The notes under the pieces are model-generated. The model made no database searches. It was not told where the DNA came from and was given only the letters and a program-made list of their open reading frames with translations. 64,000 nt of DNA from Caldicellulosiruptor naganoensis (GTDB taxonomy: Bacteria > Bacillota > Thermoanaerobacteria > Caldicellulosiruptorales > Caldicellulosiruptoraceae). Numbering within the stretch: position 1 is the first letter of the stretch; every line of letters starts with the position of its first letter. The stretch spans positions 1-64,000 of the forward strand of contig NZ_CP113864.1 of assembly GCF_026914285.1 (NCBI RefSeq), written 5' to 3'. This document shows, one piece after another, positions 46,674-55,989 of the stretch. A program made the translations under genes and the position numbers.

Positions 46674-46704
46674 TATTATTTTAAGTTTTTTTGAGATTTA
46701 TGCA
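46674..46704 (-). promoter_or_regulatory. Possible sigma-G-type promoter for spoVA
   Basis: On the minus strand TGCATA (46699-46704), 18 bases, AATAATA (46674-46680), close to the forespore sigma-G consensus (GNATR, 18, CATNHTA). It lies about 40 bases before spoVAC. This is a pattern match only. Confidence 0.35.
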
Positions 46705-46846
46705 CATACAAATGAGATTTGCAGTCATCTGAGCGACATTTGATAGCAAATCTCACTCAGAATAACCAAACAAATATTCGTATAATTTTTGAAAGTGCCA
46801 CAGCTACCCGATAAAATAGAAGCTGTAGAAAGGAGGTGAGGCGAAG

Positions 46847-47059
46847 ATGGCAGCAAATCCACTTACAGGAAATCTTTTGATTAAACTTCAAAATGGGACA
46901 ACTTCAACTGGCAAAATCAAAGTCAAAACACTCTCTTATGACATCCGACCAGATGCGCAGGATTTGGATGTTTATCAGGTTGCTCAAGCTATAGCAAGCC
47001 TTCAGACAAAGCCACTTTACACAGTCGTCAGACAGAACAACTTTGAGCTTGTGTACTGA
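46847..47059 (+). CDS. DUF1659-family small protein
   Basis: 70 residues, ATG with GAAAGGAGGTGAGG upstream. The pattern LLIKLQNGTTSTGKIKVKTL followed by DIRPDAQDLDVYQVAQAIAS fits DUF1659. Such genes commonly sit with DUF2922 and yvrJ genes, as here. Function unknown. Confidence 0.82.
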   Translation: MAANPLTGNLLIKLQNGTTSTGKIKVKTLSYDIRPDAQDLDVYQVAQAIASLQTKPLYTVVRQNNFELVY

Positions 47060-47072
47060 TACACTTGAGGTC

Positions 47073-47100
47073 TTGAGGCTTTAATGCCTCAAAAAGTCTT
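47073..47100 (+). terminator. Hairpin between DUF1659 and DUF2922 genes
   Basis: TTGAGGC (47073-47079) pairs with GCCTCAA (47086-47092), followed by AAAGTCTTTT. Weak terminator or RNA-stability hairpin inside the operon. Confidence 0.5.
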
Positions 47101-47125
47101 TTAGCAAGAAAGGAGGTGAGAAGCA

Positions 47126-47335
47126 GTGCTCACTTTGGTTTTGACATTCAGGCTTCAAAATGGCAAGACATTCAGGCTTTCAATTCCAGACCCCAAAAGC
47201 AATTTGACAGCACAAGAAGTTGAAAATGTAATGAATTTGATAATCCAGAAGAACATTTTTTCAGTGTCTGCACCAATTGTTGAGAAGGTTTCAGCAAGAA
47301 TTATAGACAGAAATGTAAATCAGCTCATTGGCTAA
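47126..47335 (+). CDS. DUF2922-family small protein
   Basis: 69 residues, start at GTG 47126 with GAAAGGAGGTGAGAAGCA upstream. The sequence LTLVLTFRLQNGKTFRLSIP then LTAQEVENVMNLIIQKNIF fits DUF2922. Translated independently of its neighbours thanks to a strong ribosome site. Confidence 0.85.
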   Translation: MLTLVLTFRLQNGKTFRLSIPDPKSNLTAQEVENVMNLIIQKNIFSVSAPIVEKVSARIIDRNVNQLIG

Positions 47336-47343
47336 AAATTAAT

Positions 47344-47381
47344 GGGGCTGTCTTCTTAAAAGCTAAACAGAAGGCAGCCCC
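47344..47381 (+). terminator. Perfect hairpin after DUF2922 gene
   Basis: GGGGCTGTCTTCT (47344-47356) pairs with AGAAGGCAGCCCC (47369-47381) with one wobble. The T-run is weak (GATATGTCTTATAT), so it may be an attenuator or processing hairpin. Confidence 0.55.
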
Positions 47382-47434
47382 GATATGTCTTATATAAAAG
47401 TACATATGATTCAAATTAACAGGAGGTGATAGCA

Positions 47435-47584
47435 GTGCAGGAGATTATAACAAACATTGCTAACATAGGTTTTCCGATTGTACTTTGCGTATATCTTCTT
47501 ACAAGATTTGAAAGCAAAATTGACAAGCTTTCTGACACCATAGACAAGCTCTCAGAAAAAATAATACAGATTAAAAGCAATTGA
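47435..47584 (+). CDS. YvrJ-family small membrane protein
   Basis: 49 residues from GTG 47435 with AGGAGGTGAT upstream. One membrane helix (IANIGFPIVLCVYLLTRFES) is followed by a short heptad stretch (IDKLSDTIDKLSEKI), the hallmark of YvrJ proteins. Third member of the DUF1659-DUF2922-YvrJ cluster. Confidence 0.85.
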   Translation: MQEIITNIANIGFPIVLCVYLLTRFESKIDKLSDTIDKLSEKIIQIKSN

Positions 47585-47661
47585 CTTGCAAACAATTGTT
47601 CGTTATAATAAATATAAAAGTTGTAAAATCTGGTGAAGTATCAGAAGGATGGTGGTTTTAA

Positions 47662-48174
47662 ATGGATAAGATTCCAAGAGACATTATATACTTTGTGCCA
47701 CAGTATCTTGACAGCGGCGATGGAGTTATGCTTCTTCTTTTAAACGGTGAAAAGAAGGTTTGCCCTATGTCAATCAGAAGCTTTACAAAAAAGCTCTATT
47801 CTATGTATGCAATTGATCCTTTGACTATAAAAAAGCTCATCTCAAAAAAGATAGGGCAGAAGAACCTTCTTCCAATTGTTCTTCCAGATGCTACATTTAT
47901 TCCTGTCAAGACCAGAAAGGCAAAAGTAGCAACAGACCCTATTTTTGGCTATGTGAACTTGTCTCAGGTTTTTAAAATAGATGAAAAGGAAGAAGGTTTT
48001 GAGATTTTATTCAAGTGCGGAGCAGTTTTGCAGTGTTTTGGCTCTGCAAAGTATTTTAAAAGAAGGATAACAGCTGCAAGCATAATCAGCGACTATTTCT
48101 CTTCAATGTGGGCAAAAGGAGTGTGCACAATAAAAGAAGAGTGTGAGCTTGAAAATGTCTTTAGTTTAGAGTAG
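47662..48174 (+). CDS. Hypothetical protein (possibly ComK-like)
   Basis: Not firmly recognised. 170 residues, ATG with AGAAGGATGG upstream. The middle (LPIVLPDATFIPVKTRKAKV then DPIFGYVNLSQVF) and the later strand-and-helix region (FEILFKCGAVLQCFGSAKYF) recall the ComK competence-factor layout (FLFPT...CGWISHVHV), but identity is low and I would not assign it without a profile search. Confidence 0.6.
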   Translation: MDKIPRDIIYFVPQYLDSGDGVMLLLLNGEKKVCPMSIRSFTKKLYSMYAIDPLTIKKLISKKIGQKNLLPIVLPDATFIPVKTRKAKVATDPIFGYVNLSQVFKIDEKEEGFEILFKCGAVLQCFGSAKYFKRRITAASIISDYFSSMWAKGVCTIKEECELENVFSLE

Positions 48175-48244
48175 GGCAAATAATTCATTTTGCATGTGGC
48201 ATCAGGGCTGCAACATCCTTTTGCAGCTTTGGTGACCACGTTTT

Positions 48245-49780
48245 TTATTTTACTTTCATCAAAAGCCCAATCTTGCCACTGTTAACAATTACATATCCTA
48301 TCTTTGGATAATTGGCTATATATTTGTACAAAGAGTTAATAGTTGTGTCCATCCTGTAAACATAGTTTATGTTATCCCAGATAATATCTGCATTCTTTTT
48401 AAACCTTGGCGATAAGATGTACTGACCATCTGTAGAGACAAACCCAATCTTTCCGCCGACTTCTACTTTTCCTATTCCGGCAAAAAAGTCATCTGCGCTG
48501 TTAAAAGAGGTTTTGAAAGGTGTTCCATTTTTATTTATATACGTCCAATATTTGCCCATTTTAACAGCGGCAAACCCTTCTGAAAAGTTTTTTACCTCAT
48601 CAAACTGTGGTTTTATTTTAAGTTTTGAAGTAGTGTCAACAAAACCCCATTTTCCTTTTAATTTGACTGCAGCAAGTCCTTCTTTAAAATCAAATACACT
48701 GTCAAATTGAGGTTTGATAACTTCTTTAAAGTTTTTGTCAATAAAACCCCATTTGCCAGAAAGCTTTACCGCAGCAAATCCTTCAGAAAAGTCACGGATG
48801 TCTTCATATTTGGGATTTACTACCCATTTTCCGTTTGTATCAATTACACCCCATTTGCCATTCTTTTTGACAGCGGCAAACTTGCCTCTTAAAAGGATTT
48901 TTGCACCATCATATGTGTTGCTTCCGTCAATGCTTCGACCATCTTTCTTGTGAAAAACAAGTTTGTATTTTTCAGCAACCACTTTTCCGTCTTTGAATTC
49001 TTGTGAAGAGAATATGTCAATATACTCTTCAAGAGCAGGTTGGGTTAGCTTTCTTGCACTGCCTTTTGAAAGTTTTTCAAGTATTATCTTTTTAAAAATG
49101 CCATCGGCAAATACATCTTCAAACTTGTCATACTTTGCTTCAATTACCTCATTTCCGTCAAAGTCTAAAAGTCCCCATTTGCCTTTCTTTTCAAACAGCA
49201 AATATTCAATTGGCGTAATATGCCAAAAATCTTGCACCTTAAGAGTATTGATGCTTTTCATGATGAGATTGTACATTTCTTGGCTGGCGATAGTTAAGAG
49301 CTTGTCAAACTGGGGTAAAGTAAGCTTATTTTTTGCAAGGTTTAGAAATCCAATCTTTCCGTCGCTTTTTACAGTTAAGATGTCAAGGTATGGATATACT
49401 TTTTCAATAGAATCAAGAGATGGCTTGACTAAAAAATTGCAGTTTCCATCGACAAATCCTATTTTGCCGTCTTTTTTAACAACAAATATGTTGTTATATA
49501 TTTTGTCAACTTCCCCCATAATATTCCTACCATCATAGACCACAACGTCAATATCATCAAACTGAGCATTTAAAAGCACCTTGCCAGTTGAGTCCATAAA
49601 GCCCCATTTTTTCTGATAGCAAAAAGCAATTAAACCATTTGAAAAAAAGTGGATATTCTCATAAGTAGGGAAAATGTAAATGTATTTGTTTTTAAGCAAG
49701 CTCTGAGCACTAACTTGTGAGAAAAGCAAAATCAAGCTTAAAAATACACTCACGAAGGCTATAAAACGTTTTTTAAACAT
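48245..49780 (-). CDS. Secreted WG-repeat protein
   Basis: 511 residues with a signal peptide (MFKKRFIAFVSVFLSLILLF, cleaved near VSAQS). About ten WG repeats (PF14903 type) follow: units such as KKGKWGLLDFDGNEVIEAKY, KNGKWGVIDTNGKWVVNPKY and LSGKWGFIDKNFKEVIKPQF, spaced about 40-45 residues. WG repeats form beta-rich structures on bacterial surfaces; function unknown. Divergent from the neighbouring remnants. Confidence 0.9.
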   Translation of the reverse strand: MFKKRFIAFVSVFLSLILLFSQVSAQSLLKNKYIYIFPTYENIHFFSNGLIAFCYQKKWGFMDSTGKVLLNAQFDDIDVVVYDGRNIMGEVDKIYNNIFVVKKDGKIGFVDGNCNFLVKPSLDSIEKVYPYLDILTVKSDGKIGFLNLAKNKLTLPQFDKLLTIASQEMYNLIMKSINTLKVQDFWHITPIEYLLFEKKGKWGLLDFDGNEVIEAKYDKFEDVFADGIFKKIILEKLSKGSARKLTQPALEEYIDIFSSQEFKDGKVVAEKYKLVFHKKDGRSIDGSNTYDGAKILLRGKFAAVKKNGKWGVIDTNGKWVVNPKYEDIRDFSEGFAAVKLSGKWGFIDKNFKEVIKPQFDSVFDFKEGLAAVKLKGKWGFVDTTSKLKIKPQFDEVKNFSEGFAAVKMGKYWTYINKNGTPFKTSFNSADDFFAGIGKVEVGGKIGFVSTDGQYILSPRFKKNADIIWDNINYVYRMDTTINSLYKYIANYPKIGYVIVNSGKIGLLMKVK

Positions 49781-49989
49781 AAAAAAATCACCTCAGAAGA
49801 AGTAATTGGGAATGGTAGTTATTTTAAGCATAATATATTTTTTGTTACATGTCAAGATAAGATTGTTGGTTCACAGGCTTACTAAGAGCTCTAATATTTT
49901 TAAGTCATATTGCGCCTTACTGTTGATTGGTTCTCAATCAGGGTGTAAAATACACTTTTGTGTCTTTTAGTTTTATTTTAGCTAAAATA

Positions 49990-50244
49990 TCAGCGCTGGC
50001 TGTGATAGGTGCTGAGCTTAGAGATCTTAATAATTCCCTTTGCAAGTTTTAAAAGAGTTTTTACCCTTCTGTCAGCTTTGTAAAGAAGCTCAAGGTATCC
50101 TATAGATATTACAGATATTATGTAATTTGAACTTTCCCATTTTGGACAAGTAGCATCTGTTGCAACAAGATTGATTTCTCTTTTTTGTAAAGAATCTTCT
50201 ATCTTTTGAGAAAGTTGAAGTCTAAAGGTTAGATTTAAAAGAGA
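49990..50244 (-). pseudogene. Unrecognised gene remnant
   Basis: An 84-codon open stretch without a start, bounded by stops, reads LLNLTFRLQLSQKIEDSLQK, then REINLVATDATCPKWESSNY and IGYLELLYKADRRVKTLLKL. It looks like the tail of a lost protein. No family recognised. Confidence 0.35.
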
Positions 50245-50402
50245 TCATTTTGCTCGATGACGGACGCTCCGTGGAAGGTAGCCTAAAAAGAGCTGCCAAG
50301 AATTCCATACTCTTCAGGGGATTGGAGGTGTCAAAAAGTAAGCACGATGTTTTGATAAAAGCCAGAAAGAGCTTGAAATATCCCATTTATGTTACTGTTT
50401 AA
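50241..50402 (+). pseudogene. Unrecognised gene remnant
   Basis: A coding-like stretch (EIILLDDGRSVEGSLKRAAK, then KHDVLIKARKSLKYPIYVTV and a stop) without a start. Together with the opposite remnant this accounts for most of the 850 bases between the WG-repeat gene and array D. No family recognised. Confidence 0.35.
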
Positions 50403-50633
50403 CCTTTCCATAGACTGGGTAATTGAGTTTTTCCAAAAGAAATACATTTGAGATAGCTTGGACATAAAAAGGTTCTCCAACGTTTTTTATCTAAGGTTAT
50501 TATAACCGTTTTGTTAAAAATATACAGGGAAAATATAAACTGACAAAAAGGCACTTCCATAAAGAGAAGCATTTTCAAAAGGCACACCAAACAGAACATT
50601 TGGTTTGAAATGTTATTGTAAAACAAAAGAAAA

Positions 50634-52185
50634 GTTTCAATCCCCAAAGGGCAGGCTACAAACTACTAAAAATACAAAATCGTTAAGGAGGGAATAATTA
50701 GTTTCAATCCCCAAAGGGCAGGCTACAAACTGTAGGACAGCCAATTCCGACAACTGTTTACAATGGTTTCAATCCCCAAAGAACAGGCTACAAACGCTTT
50801 TTGAAGGCAAAAATTGGGTGTTAGAGGTGTGTTTCAATCCCCAAAGGGCAGGCTACAAACTCACCTAGAAAACTTGTGGTAGAAGTATATGGTCGGTTTC
50901 AATCCCCAAAGGGCAGGCTACAAACCTATCAGGTTTTTGATGCAAAACTTTAAGCTTTCAGAGTTTCAATCCCCAAAGGGCAGGCTACAAACGGATTTGC
51001 AGATGTGCGGAAATACTGTCTATTTTTGTTTCAATCCCCAAAGGGCAGGCTACAAACCACAACAAAAAACAAAAGTATTTAGAGTAAGTAACAGTTTCAA
51101 TCCCCAAAGGGCAGGCTACAAACCTTGCCCACAAACACAGTAGACCCAGACCAGGTCTGTTTCAATCCCCAAAGGGCAGGCTACAAACAAAGGCTCAAAA
51201 ATAAATGAAGGAGGTTGATAAAAAGTTTCAATCCCCAAAGGGCAGGCTACAAACGTAGTGGAAAAATTAGGAGAAGAATTCACATATGCAGGGTTTCAAT
51301 CCCCAAAGGGCAGGCTACAAACTGATGAGGGATGCTTGTGATTCCAGTTTTTAAAGTTGTGTTTCAATCCCCAAAGGGCAGGCTACAAACTTATTGTGGA
51401 ACTGGTTTATATTGCTCATCCATTTAGGTTTCAATCCCCAAAGGGCAGGCTACAAACCTGGGTATGAGATGTTCAATAGCTAATCAAAGGAAAGCGTTTC
51501 AATCCCCAAAGGGCAGGCTACAAACACCCACATGTGCCCTACCCCACCGGGGTTGGTTGTGTTTCAATCCCCAAAGGGCAGGCTACAAACGCAACAAAAA
51601 GGAAGACCTACGGAGTGGTTTTACGTTTCAATCCCCAAAGGGCAGGCTACAAACGCAACAAAAAGGAAGACCTACGGAGTGGTTTTACGTTTCAATCCCC
51701 AAAGGGCAGGCTACAAACGCAACAAAAAGGAAGACCTACGGAGTGGTTTTACGTTTCAATCCCCAAAGGGCAGGCTACAAACGCACGTGTTTCGATGGTG
51801 TTATGTGTATTGTCTTCTTTGGTTTCAATCCCCAAAGGGCAGGCTACAAACAAAGGCTGGCATGTACATTGTCATGTTTTAATTGTTACGTTTCAATCCC
51901 CAAAGGGCAGGCTACAAACACAGAGATGCTTATTACAACAAAGAAGCAAATGAAAGGTTTCAATCCCCAAAGGGCAGGCTACAAACCAGTTGTTATGAAA
52001 GGTAGCAAAAACTATGATGACGAGTTTCAATCCCCAAAGGGCAGGCTACAAACTTGAGGTTTTTCAAGGGTTAGAAGGTAATCATAGTGGTTTCAATCCC
52101 CAAAGGGCAGGCTACAAACGCGTTGCAAAAGTGTGACGCAAATCGTGAAATCTTAGTTTCAATCCCCAAAGGGCAGGCTACAAAC
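50634..52185 (-). CRISPR. CRISPR array D: 24 repeats, 23 spacers
   Basis: GGGCAGG-type repeats. One repeat (50766) reads AAAGAACAGG instead. A 34-base spacer is present three times in tandem (from 51591, 51655 and 51719). Other spacers are 34-38 bases. Leader on the right, transcription leftwards. Confidence 0.97.
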
Positions 52186-52436
52186 ACGTCAAATAGCTTG
52201 ATTTTATTATATCAAGATTATGCACCCCTGTCAATGTTTTTATATCAAAACATCTGTGGAAAACTTAAATCAAGCCAGAAAAATCAAGCTATATAGCCAC
52301 CTCAAAACCTTCCGTCTATCCAGCTGCTGCCAGAAACTTTGCAAAAACCATGTCAAATCTTCTTGAAACCGCATACAAATCAAACCTTAAAATTTTACTA
52401 CCTGAGGTCGACAGATGTGACTTTTGGTCAAAATGA
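52186..52436 (-). promoter_or_regulatory. Leader and promoter of CRISPR array D
   Basis: TTGACA (52229-52234), 17 bases, TATAAT (52206-52211; TGATATAAT) on the minus strand. Almost identical to the leader of array C over about 250 bases, ending TGACTTTTGGTCAAAATGA. Confidence 0.9.
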
Positions 52437-52502
52437 AATAATATAAATTGTCTTTTGAATAATAACTCAAAAAGTGAAATCTCTATTCTACTGCTGCTTG
52501 CT

Positions 52503-52544
52503 AAAACAATAAAAGCCACAAGCAGCACCAAAAACGCTTGTGGC
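52503..52544 (-). terminator. Rho-independent terminator of rpn copy 2
   Basis: On the minus strand GCCACAAGC (52536-52544) pairs with GCTTGTGGC (52515-52523), followed by TTTTATTGTTTT. It separates the rpn transcript from the array D leader. Confidence 0.85.
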
Positions 52545-52569
52545 AAAAGGATATTTTTCAAAATTTCAA

Positions 52570-52812
52570 TCAATTTCTATGCTTTGCACGAAGCTCTTTT
52601 ATTCTCTCAAGCGAAAGTCCTGTAATCTCTGCTATCTCCTCATCTTTGTAACCTTTTAAAATCATCCTCTCAGCTGTCTCTATTCTGCTCTGCTCAAAAC
52701 CTTGCTGAAGTCCTTGCTGAAGTCCTTGCTGAAGCCCTTGCTGCAGTCCTTGCTGAAGTCCTTCAAAAATTAACTCTTCTCTTATCTTTCTCAAATTCTG
52801 AAATAGTGGCAT
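52570..52812 (-). CDS. Internal in-frame ORF: predicted RpnS-like small protein, copy 2
   Basis: As in copy 1, an internal ATG (52812) follows GGGGGTGA with seven bases between. The product is 80 residues (MPLFQNLRKIREELIFEG, five GLQQ units, helical tail ending AKHRN), 12 longer than that of copy 1 because of three extra repeat units. Conservation of the ribosome site in both copies supports use of this start. Confidence 0.55.
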   Translation of the reverse strand: MPLFQNLRKIREELIFEGLQQGLQQGLQQGLQQGLQQGFEQSRIETAERMILKGYKDEEIAEITGLSLERIKELRAKHRN

Positions 52813-53565
52813 AGCTTTTTCACCCCCTCTTACACTCTCATCAATCGCTCTTTTGGCAGCCTCAACTTCTATCTCATCAAGCTCTCTCAAAGCAGCTGGC
52901 AAACATACCTTCAATACCTCTATCTCCTTCTCCTCTGCACCCAGTAAATATTCTCCAAGCTCTAAAATTAGTCTTTCTAACTCATCATACCTTTTTATCC
53001 TGTTGAGCTTCAATATTAAGCTCAGTATGTCTTTTACTTGCAAAATGCTTTCTGCTTGGTTTAAGTCAATCAATATATACTCAAAATCAATTACGCAATT
53101 TCCAAACTCCTCAAATCCTAAAATCTTTTCCTTAAGTCTTCTTGCGGCTGTCCACCTGTCTTCCCCGTCGTAAAATACTATCGGCACAACTGCCGGCAAT
53201 GTAAATCCCTTTTTCTTTATTTCCACTCTGTCAAAATCCTTGATATAGTCTCTGTATATATCTGTGATGTAGAACAAAAGCCTCAAGGGCATTGAATGGT
53301 CAACTGAAGACTGGTGTTCAAACAAAATGTAAAAGATAATTTCTTTTTCTTTTAGGCTTACTTTGTAAAGCAAATCACTTTCTTCTTGAGAAAAATCAGG
53401 TAGTACATAGCTTTTGTCAATTCTTTCAAGCTGGTCTTCTGTGAGGTTTTTGAATATTCCAATCTCATCAAGCCTTTTCAGAAGCCTGAGGAAAATGCTT
53501 TTGTTAGAGAATATGTATTTGTACTCAAGGTCGTTTATGTTATGAGGGAGCTGGTTATTATTCAT
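52570..53565 (-). CDS. Rpn-family recombination-promoting nuclease, copy 2 (intact)
   Basis: 331 residues starting MNNNQLPHNINDLEYKYIFS at ATG 53565, with AGGTGA upstream. PD-(D/E)XK core as in copy 1 (ESDLLYKV, FEHQS). Nearly identical to copy 1 except at the 5' end (frame intact here) and in the C-terminal GLQQ repeats: five units against two. It lies between the old end of array E and the leader of array D, with its own terminator. Rpn proteins cut DNA and have been linked to recombination and phage defence in E. coli; the role here is inferred. Confidence 0.88.
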   Translation of the reverse strand: MNNNQLPHNINDLEYKYIFSNKSIFLRLLKRLDEIGIFKNLTEDQLERIDKSYVLPDFSQEESDLLYKVSLKEKEIIFYILFEHQSSVDHSMPLRLLFYITDIYRDYIKDFDRVEIKKKGFTLPAVVPIVFYDGEDRWTAARRLKEKILGFEEFGNCVIDFEYILIDLNQAESILQVKDILSLILKLNRIKRYDELERLILELGEYLLGAEEKEIEVLKVCLPAALRELDEIEVEAAKRAIDESVRGGEKAMPLFQNLRKIREELIFEGLQQGLQQGLQQGLQQGLQQGFEQSRIETAERMILKGYKDEEIAEITGLSLERIKELRAKHRN

Positions 53566-53649
53566 TGTTTTCACCTGAGAAGGTATTCTGAAAACATTAT
53601 AGCAGATGGGAAGAGAAATATCAAACATATTTTCTTATCCTCTTCTTCC

Positions 53650-55008
53650 GCATCAATCCCCAAAGGGCAGGCTACAAACGCAGACAGTGGAAGAAATAAA
53701 CACATACTTAAATTTGTTTCAATCCCCAAAGGGCAGGCTACAAACTGCTTTCCTTGAACGCTTCATTGTCAGCACGTATAAGTTTCAATCCCCAAAGGGC
53801 AGGCTACAAACACAGCAAAGCTCTTTTCGTGTCTAAGTGCAAAATCGGTTTCAATCCCCAAAGGGCAGGCTACAAACAGATGTCTTTATACTTCATGAAT
53901 CTGCAGAAGAAGCGTTTCAATCCCCAAAGGGCAGGCTACAAACTGATAAAGGTTTTATATCTCATGATTGGAGTTTAAAGTTTCAATCCCCAAAGGGCAG
54001 GCTACAAACAATACAATAGGCCTCATGTATGAGAAGCAACGAAAAATGTTTCAATCCCCAAAGGGCAGGCTACAAACTTAGTTGAGGTGAATAATGTATG
54101 ATTTATCTCTACAGTGTTTCAATCCCCAAAGGGCAGGCTACAAACAAACTAAGCTTTATCTCAAACCTTGTTACAGGTTCAGTTTCAATCCCCAAAGGGC
54201 AGGCTACAAACTTAGCTGGGCCTATCTCACCGTCGCTGTCTACCATAGTTTCAATCCCCAAAGGGCAGGCTACAAACGTATGATGAGCTTTTGAAGATAG
54301 CGGTTGATTTGGAGTTTCAATCCCCAAAGGGCAGGCTACAAACAATACTAAAATTGAAGGATAGAGTATGGGAATGTCCGTTTCAATCCCCAAAGGGCAG
54401 GCTACAAACGTGTTGAGGACACAGGCAGTACAAGGGGTTAAGCAGTGTTTCAATCCCCAAAGGGCAGGCTACAAACAATTTTTTGAGACCTCATAAACAT
54501 TTACAGATTGAGTTTCAATCCCCAAAGGGCAGGCTACAAACGAAAAGTTACATGGGAAAAAGCTTTCAGAATTACCTGAGTTTCAATCCCCAAAGGGCAG
54601 GCTACAAACGAAAAGTTACATGGGAAAAAGCTTTCAGAATTACCTGAGTTTCAATCCCCAAAGGGCAGGCTACAAACAGTTCAGGAATTCAAACAATGAA
54701 TCTTATACCAAAATCATTTCAATCCCCAAAGGGCAGGCTACAAACACCAAGCGTTGAAATTATTGATATTGAGACTTTCAATTTCAATCCCCAAAGGGCA
54801 GGCTACAAACGCTTATTGTTATGAAGTTTGAAGATTTTCTTGATTTATTTCAATCCCCAAAGGGCAGGCTACAAACCAGGCAACGTTGGCACGACACCCA
54901 TATCATAATCTATTTCAATCCCCAAAGGGCAGGCTACAAACTAACAGGGATAATAAACAAGCTTTTGGGATATTTGAAATTTCAATCCCCAAAGGGCAGG
55001 CTACAAAC
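53650..55008 (-). CRISPR. CRISPR array E: 21 repeats, 20 spacers
   Basis: GGGCAGG-type repeats. The oldest (53650) has GCATC for GTTTC. The five newest repeats (54716, 54781, 54847, 54912, 54979) begin ATTTC instead of GTTTC, which changes the last base of the crRNA 5' handle from C to T (U). A 38-base spacer occurs twice in tandem (54542 and 54610). Spacer 54278-54313 is homologous to one in array B. Leader on the right. Confidence 0.97.
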
Positions 55009-55258
55009 ACGTCAAATAGCTTGATTTTATTATATCAAGATTATGCACCTCTGTCAATGTTTTTATATCAAAACATCTGTGGAAAACTCACATCAAGCCA
55101 GAAAAATCAAGCTATATAGCCACCTCAAAGCCTTCCGTCTATCCAGCTGCTGCCAACAATCCAAACAAAACCTTACTCTACATTAATGAAACCGAATACA
55201 ATTTAGCTCTCAAAAAATTGCCACTGGAAGTCGACAGAAACGACTTTTAGTCAAGATG
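55009..55258 (-). promoter_or_regulatory. Leader and promoter of CRISPR array E
   Basis: TTGACA (55052-55057), 17 bases, TATAAT (55029-55034; TGATATAAT) on the minus strand. Similar to the other leaders near the array; the distal half has diverged (GACTTTTAGTCAAGATGGA). Confidence 0.9.
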
Positions 55259-55287
55259 GATATATATACAAAGAAATGGCCTTCTAA

Positions 55288-55479
55288 ATGTATAATTATA
55301 GTTTGTTCTGGACAGTACTAAAAATACCCGAAGAAGGATGGACATTTGGTGATGGTACAGATCTTTCTTTGTACTTTCAGCTTCTGTTTTCTCAGCTGAA
55401 CGAAGTGGCAGAAGAAATAGTAGATGATTATGATTGCGAAATTGCAATTTTGTACTTTGGGCATGAGTGGTATAATTAA
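55288..55479 (+). CDS. Hypothetical small protein
   Basis: Not recognised. A 63-residue frame from ATG 55288 with no clear ribosome site; acidic in the second half (LNEVAEEIVDDYDCEIAILY). Might be a remnant. Confidence 0.3.
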   Translation: MYNYSLFWTVLKIPEEGWTFGDGTDLSLYFQLLFSQLNEVAEEIVDDYDCEIAILYFGHEWYN

Positions 55480-55514
55480 ATTAAATCAATTGTAGGCATT
55501 AAAAGTCAAGTTTC

Positions 55515-55925
55515 ATGATAAAATTAAGATTTCATCATCTTTTATGCTTTCTTGGCTTTAGAGGGCTTGGGTATAACAAGGAGTTTGTGGAAAATTTTAA
55601 AAAGGTGTATGAGAAAGTTTTTACTGAAAATCAAAAAGTTGTACTTGCTACATACCCAGATGTGATATGCCAAAGATGTCCAAGACTTGTGGATGGTAGT
55701 TGCACAGCAGAAGAGAAGGTAAAAAACTTCGATATAAAGCTTATGGAATTTCTTTGCAAAAACGGCATTAGCAATTTTGACAATGTTTTGCCAAGTGAGA
55801 TTTATAAAGTAATAAAAAAGCTTTCAATCCAAGAATTTGAAAGCATCTGCAGAAGCTGTGAGTGGTTTAAGTTTGGGTATTGCAAAGAGGGGTTGTTGAA
55901 GTTAAAATGTGAACAAAATTTATAA
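55515..55925 (+). CDS. DUF1284-family protein
   Basis: 136 residues. The start IKLRFHHLLCFLGFRGLGYN is the DUF1284 signature (RxHHLLCxxGFRGxGY). Two cysteine clusters follow (CQRCPRLVDGSC, CRSCEWFKFGYC), probably a metal site. It precedes birA by 64 bases on the same strand. Function unknown. Confidence 0.9.
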   Translation: MIKLRFHHLLCFLGFRGLGYNKEFVENFKKVYEKVFTENQKVVLATYPDVICQRCPRLVDGSCTAEEKVKNFDIKLMEFLCKNGISNFDNVLPSEIYKVIKKLSIQEFESICRSCEWFKFGYCKEGLLKLKCEQNL

Positions 55926-55989
55926 ATTTAAGAAGCCTTTAAAACAAAGAAATCTGATTTATTAAAAAGGAAGGGATTTTTAAAAAGCC

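Noticed and set aside
52316-52573. Minus-strand frame of 85 codons between rpn copy 2 and array D
   Set aside because: It runs through the rpn terminator hairpin and the array D leader; the hydrophobic content comes from the hairpin sequence.
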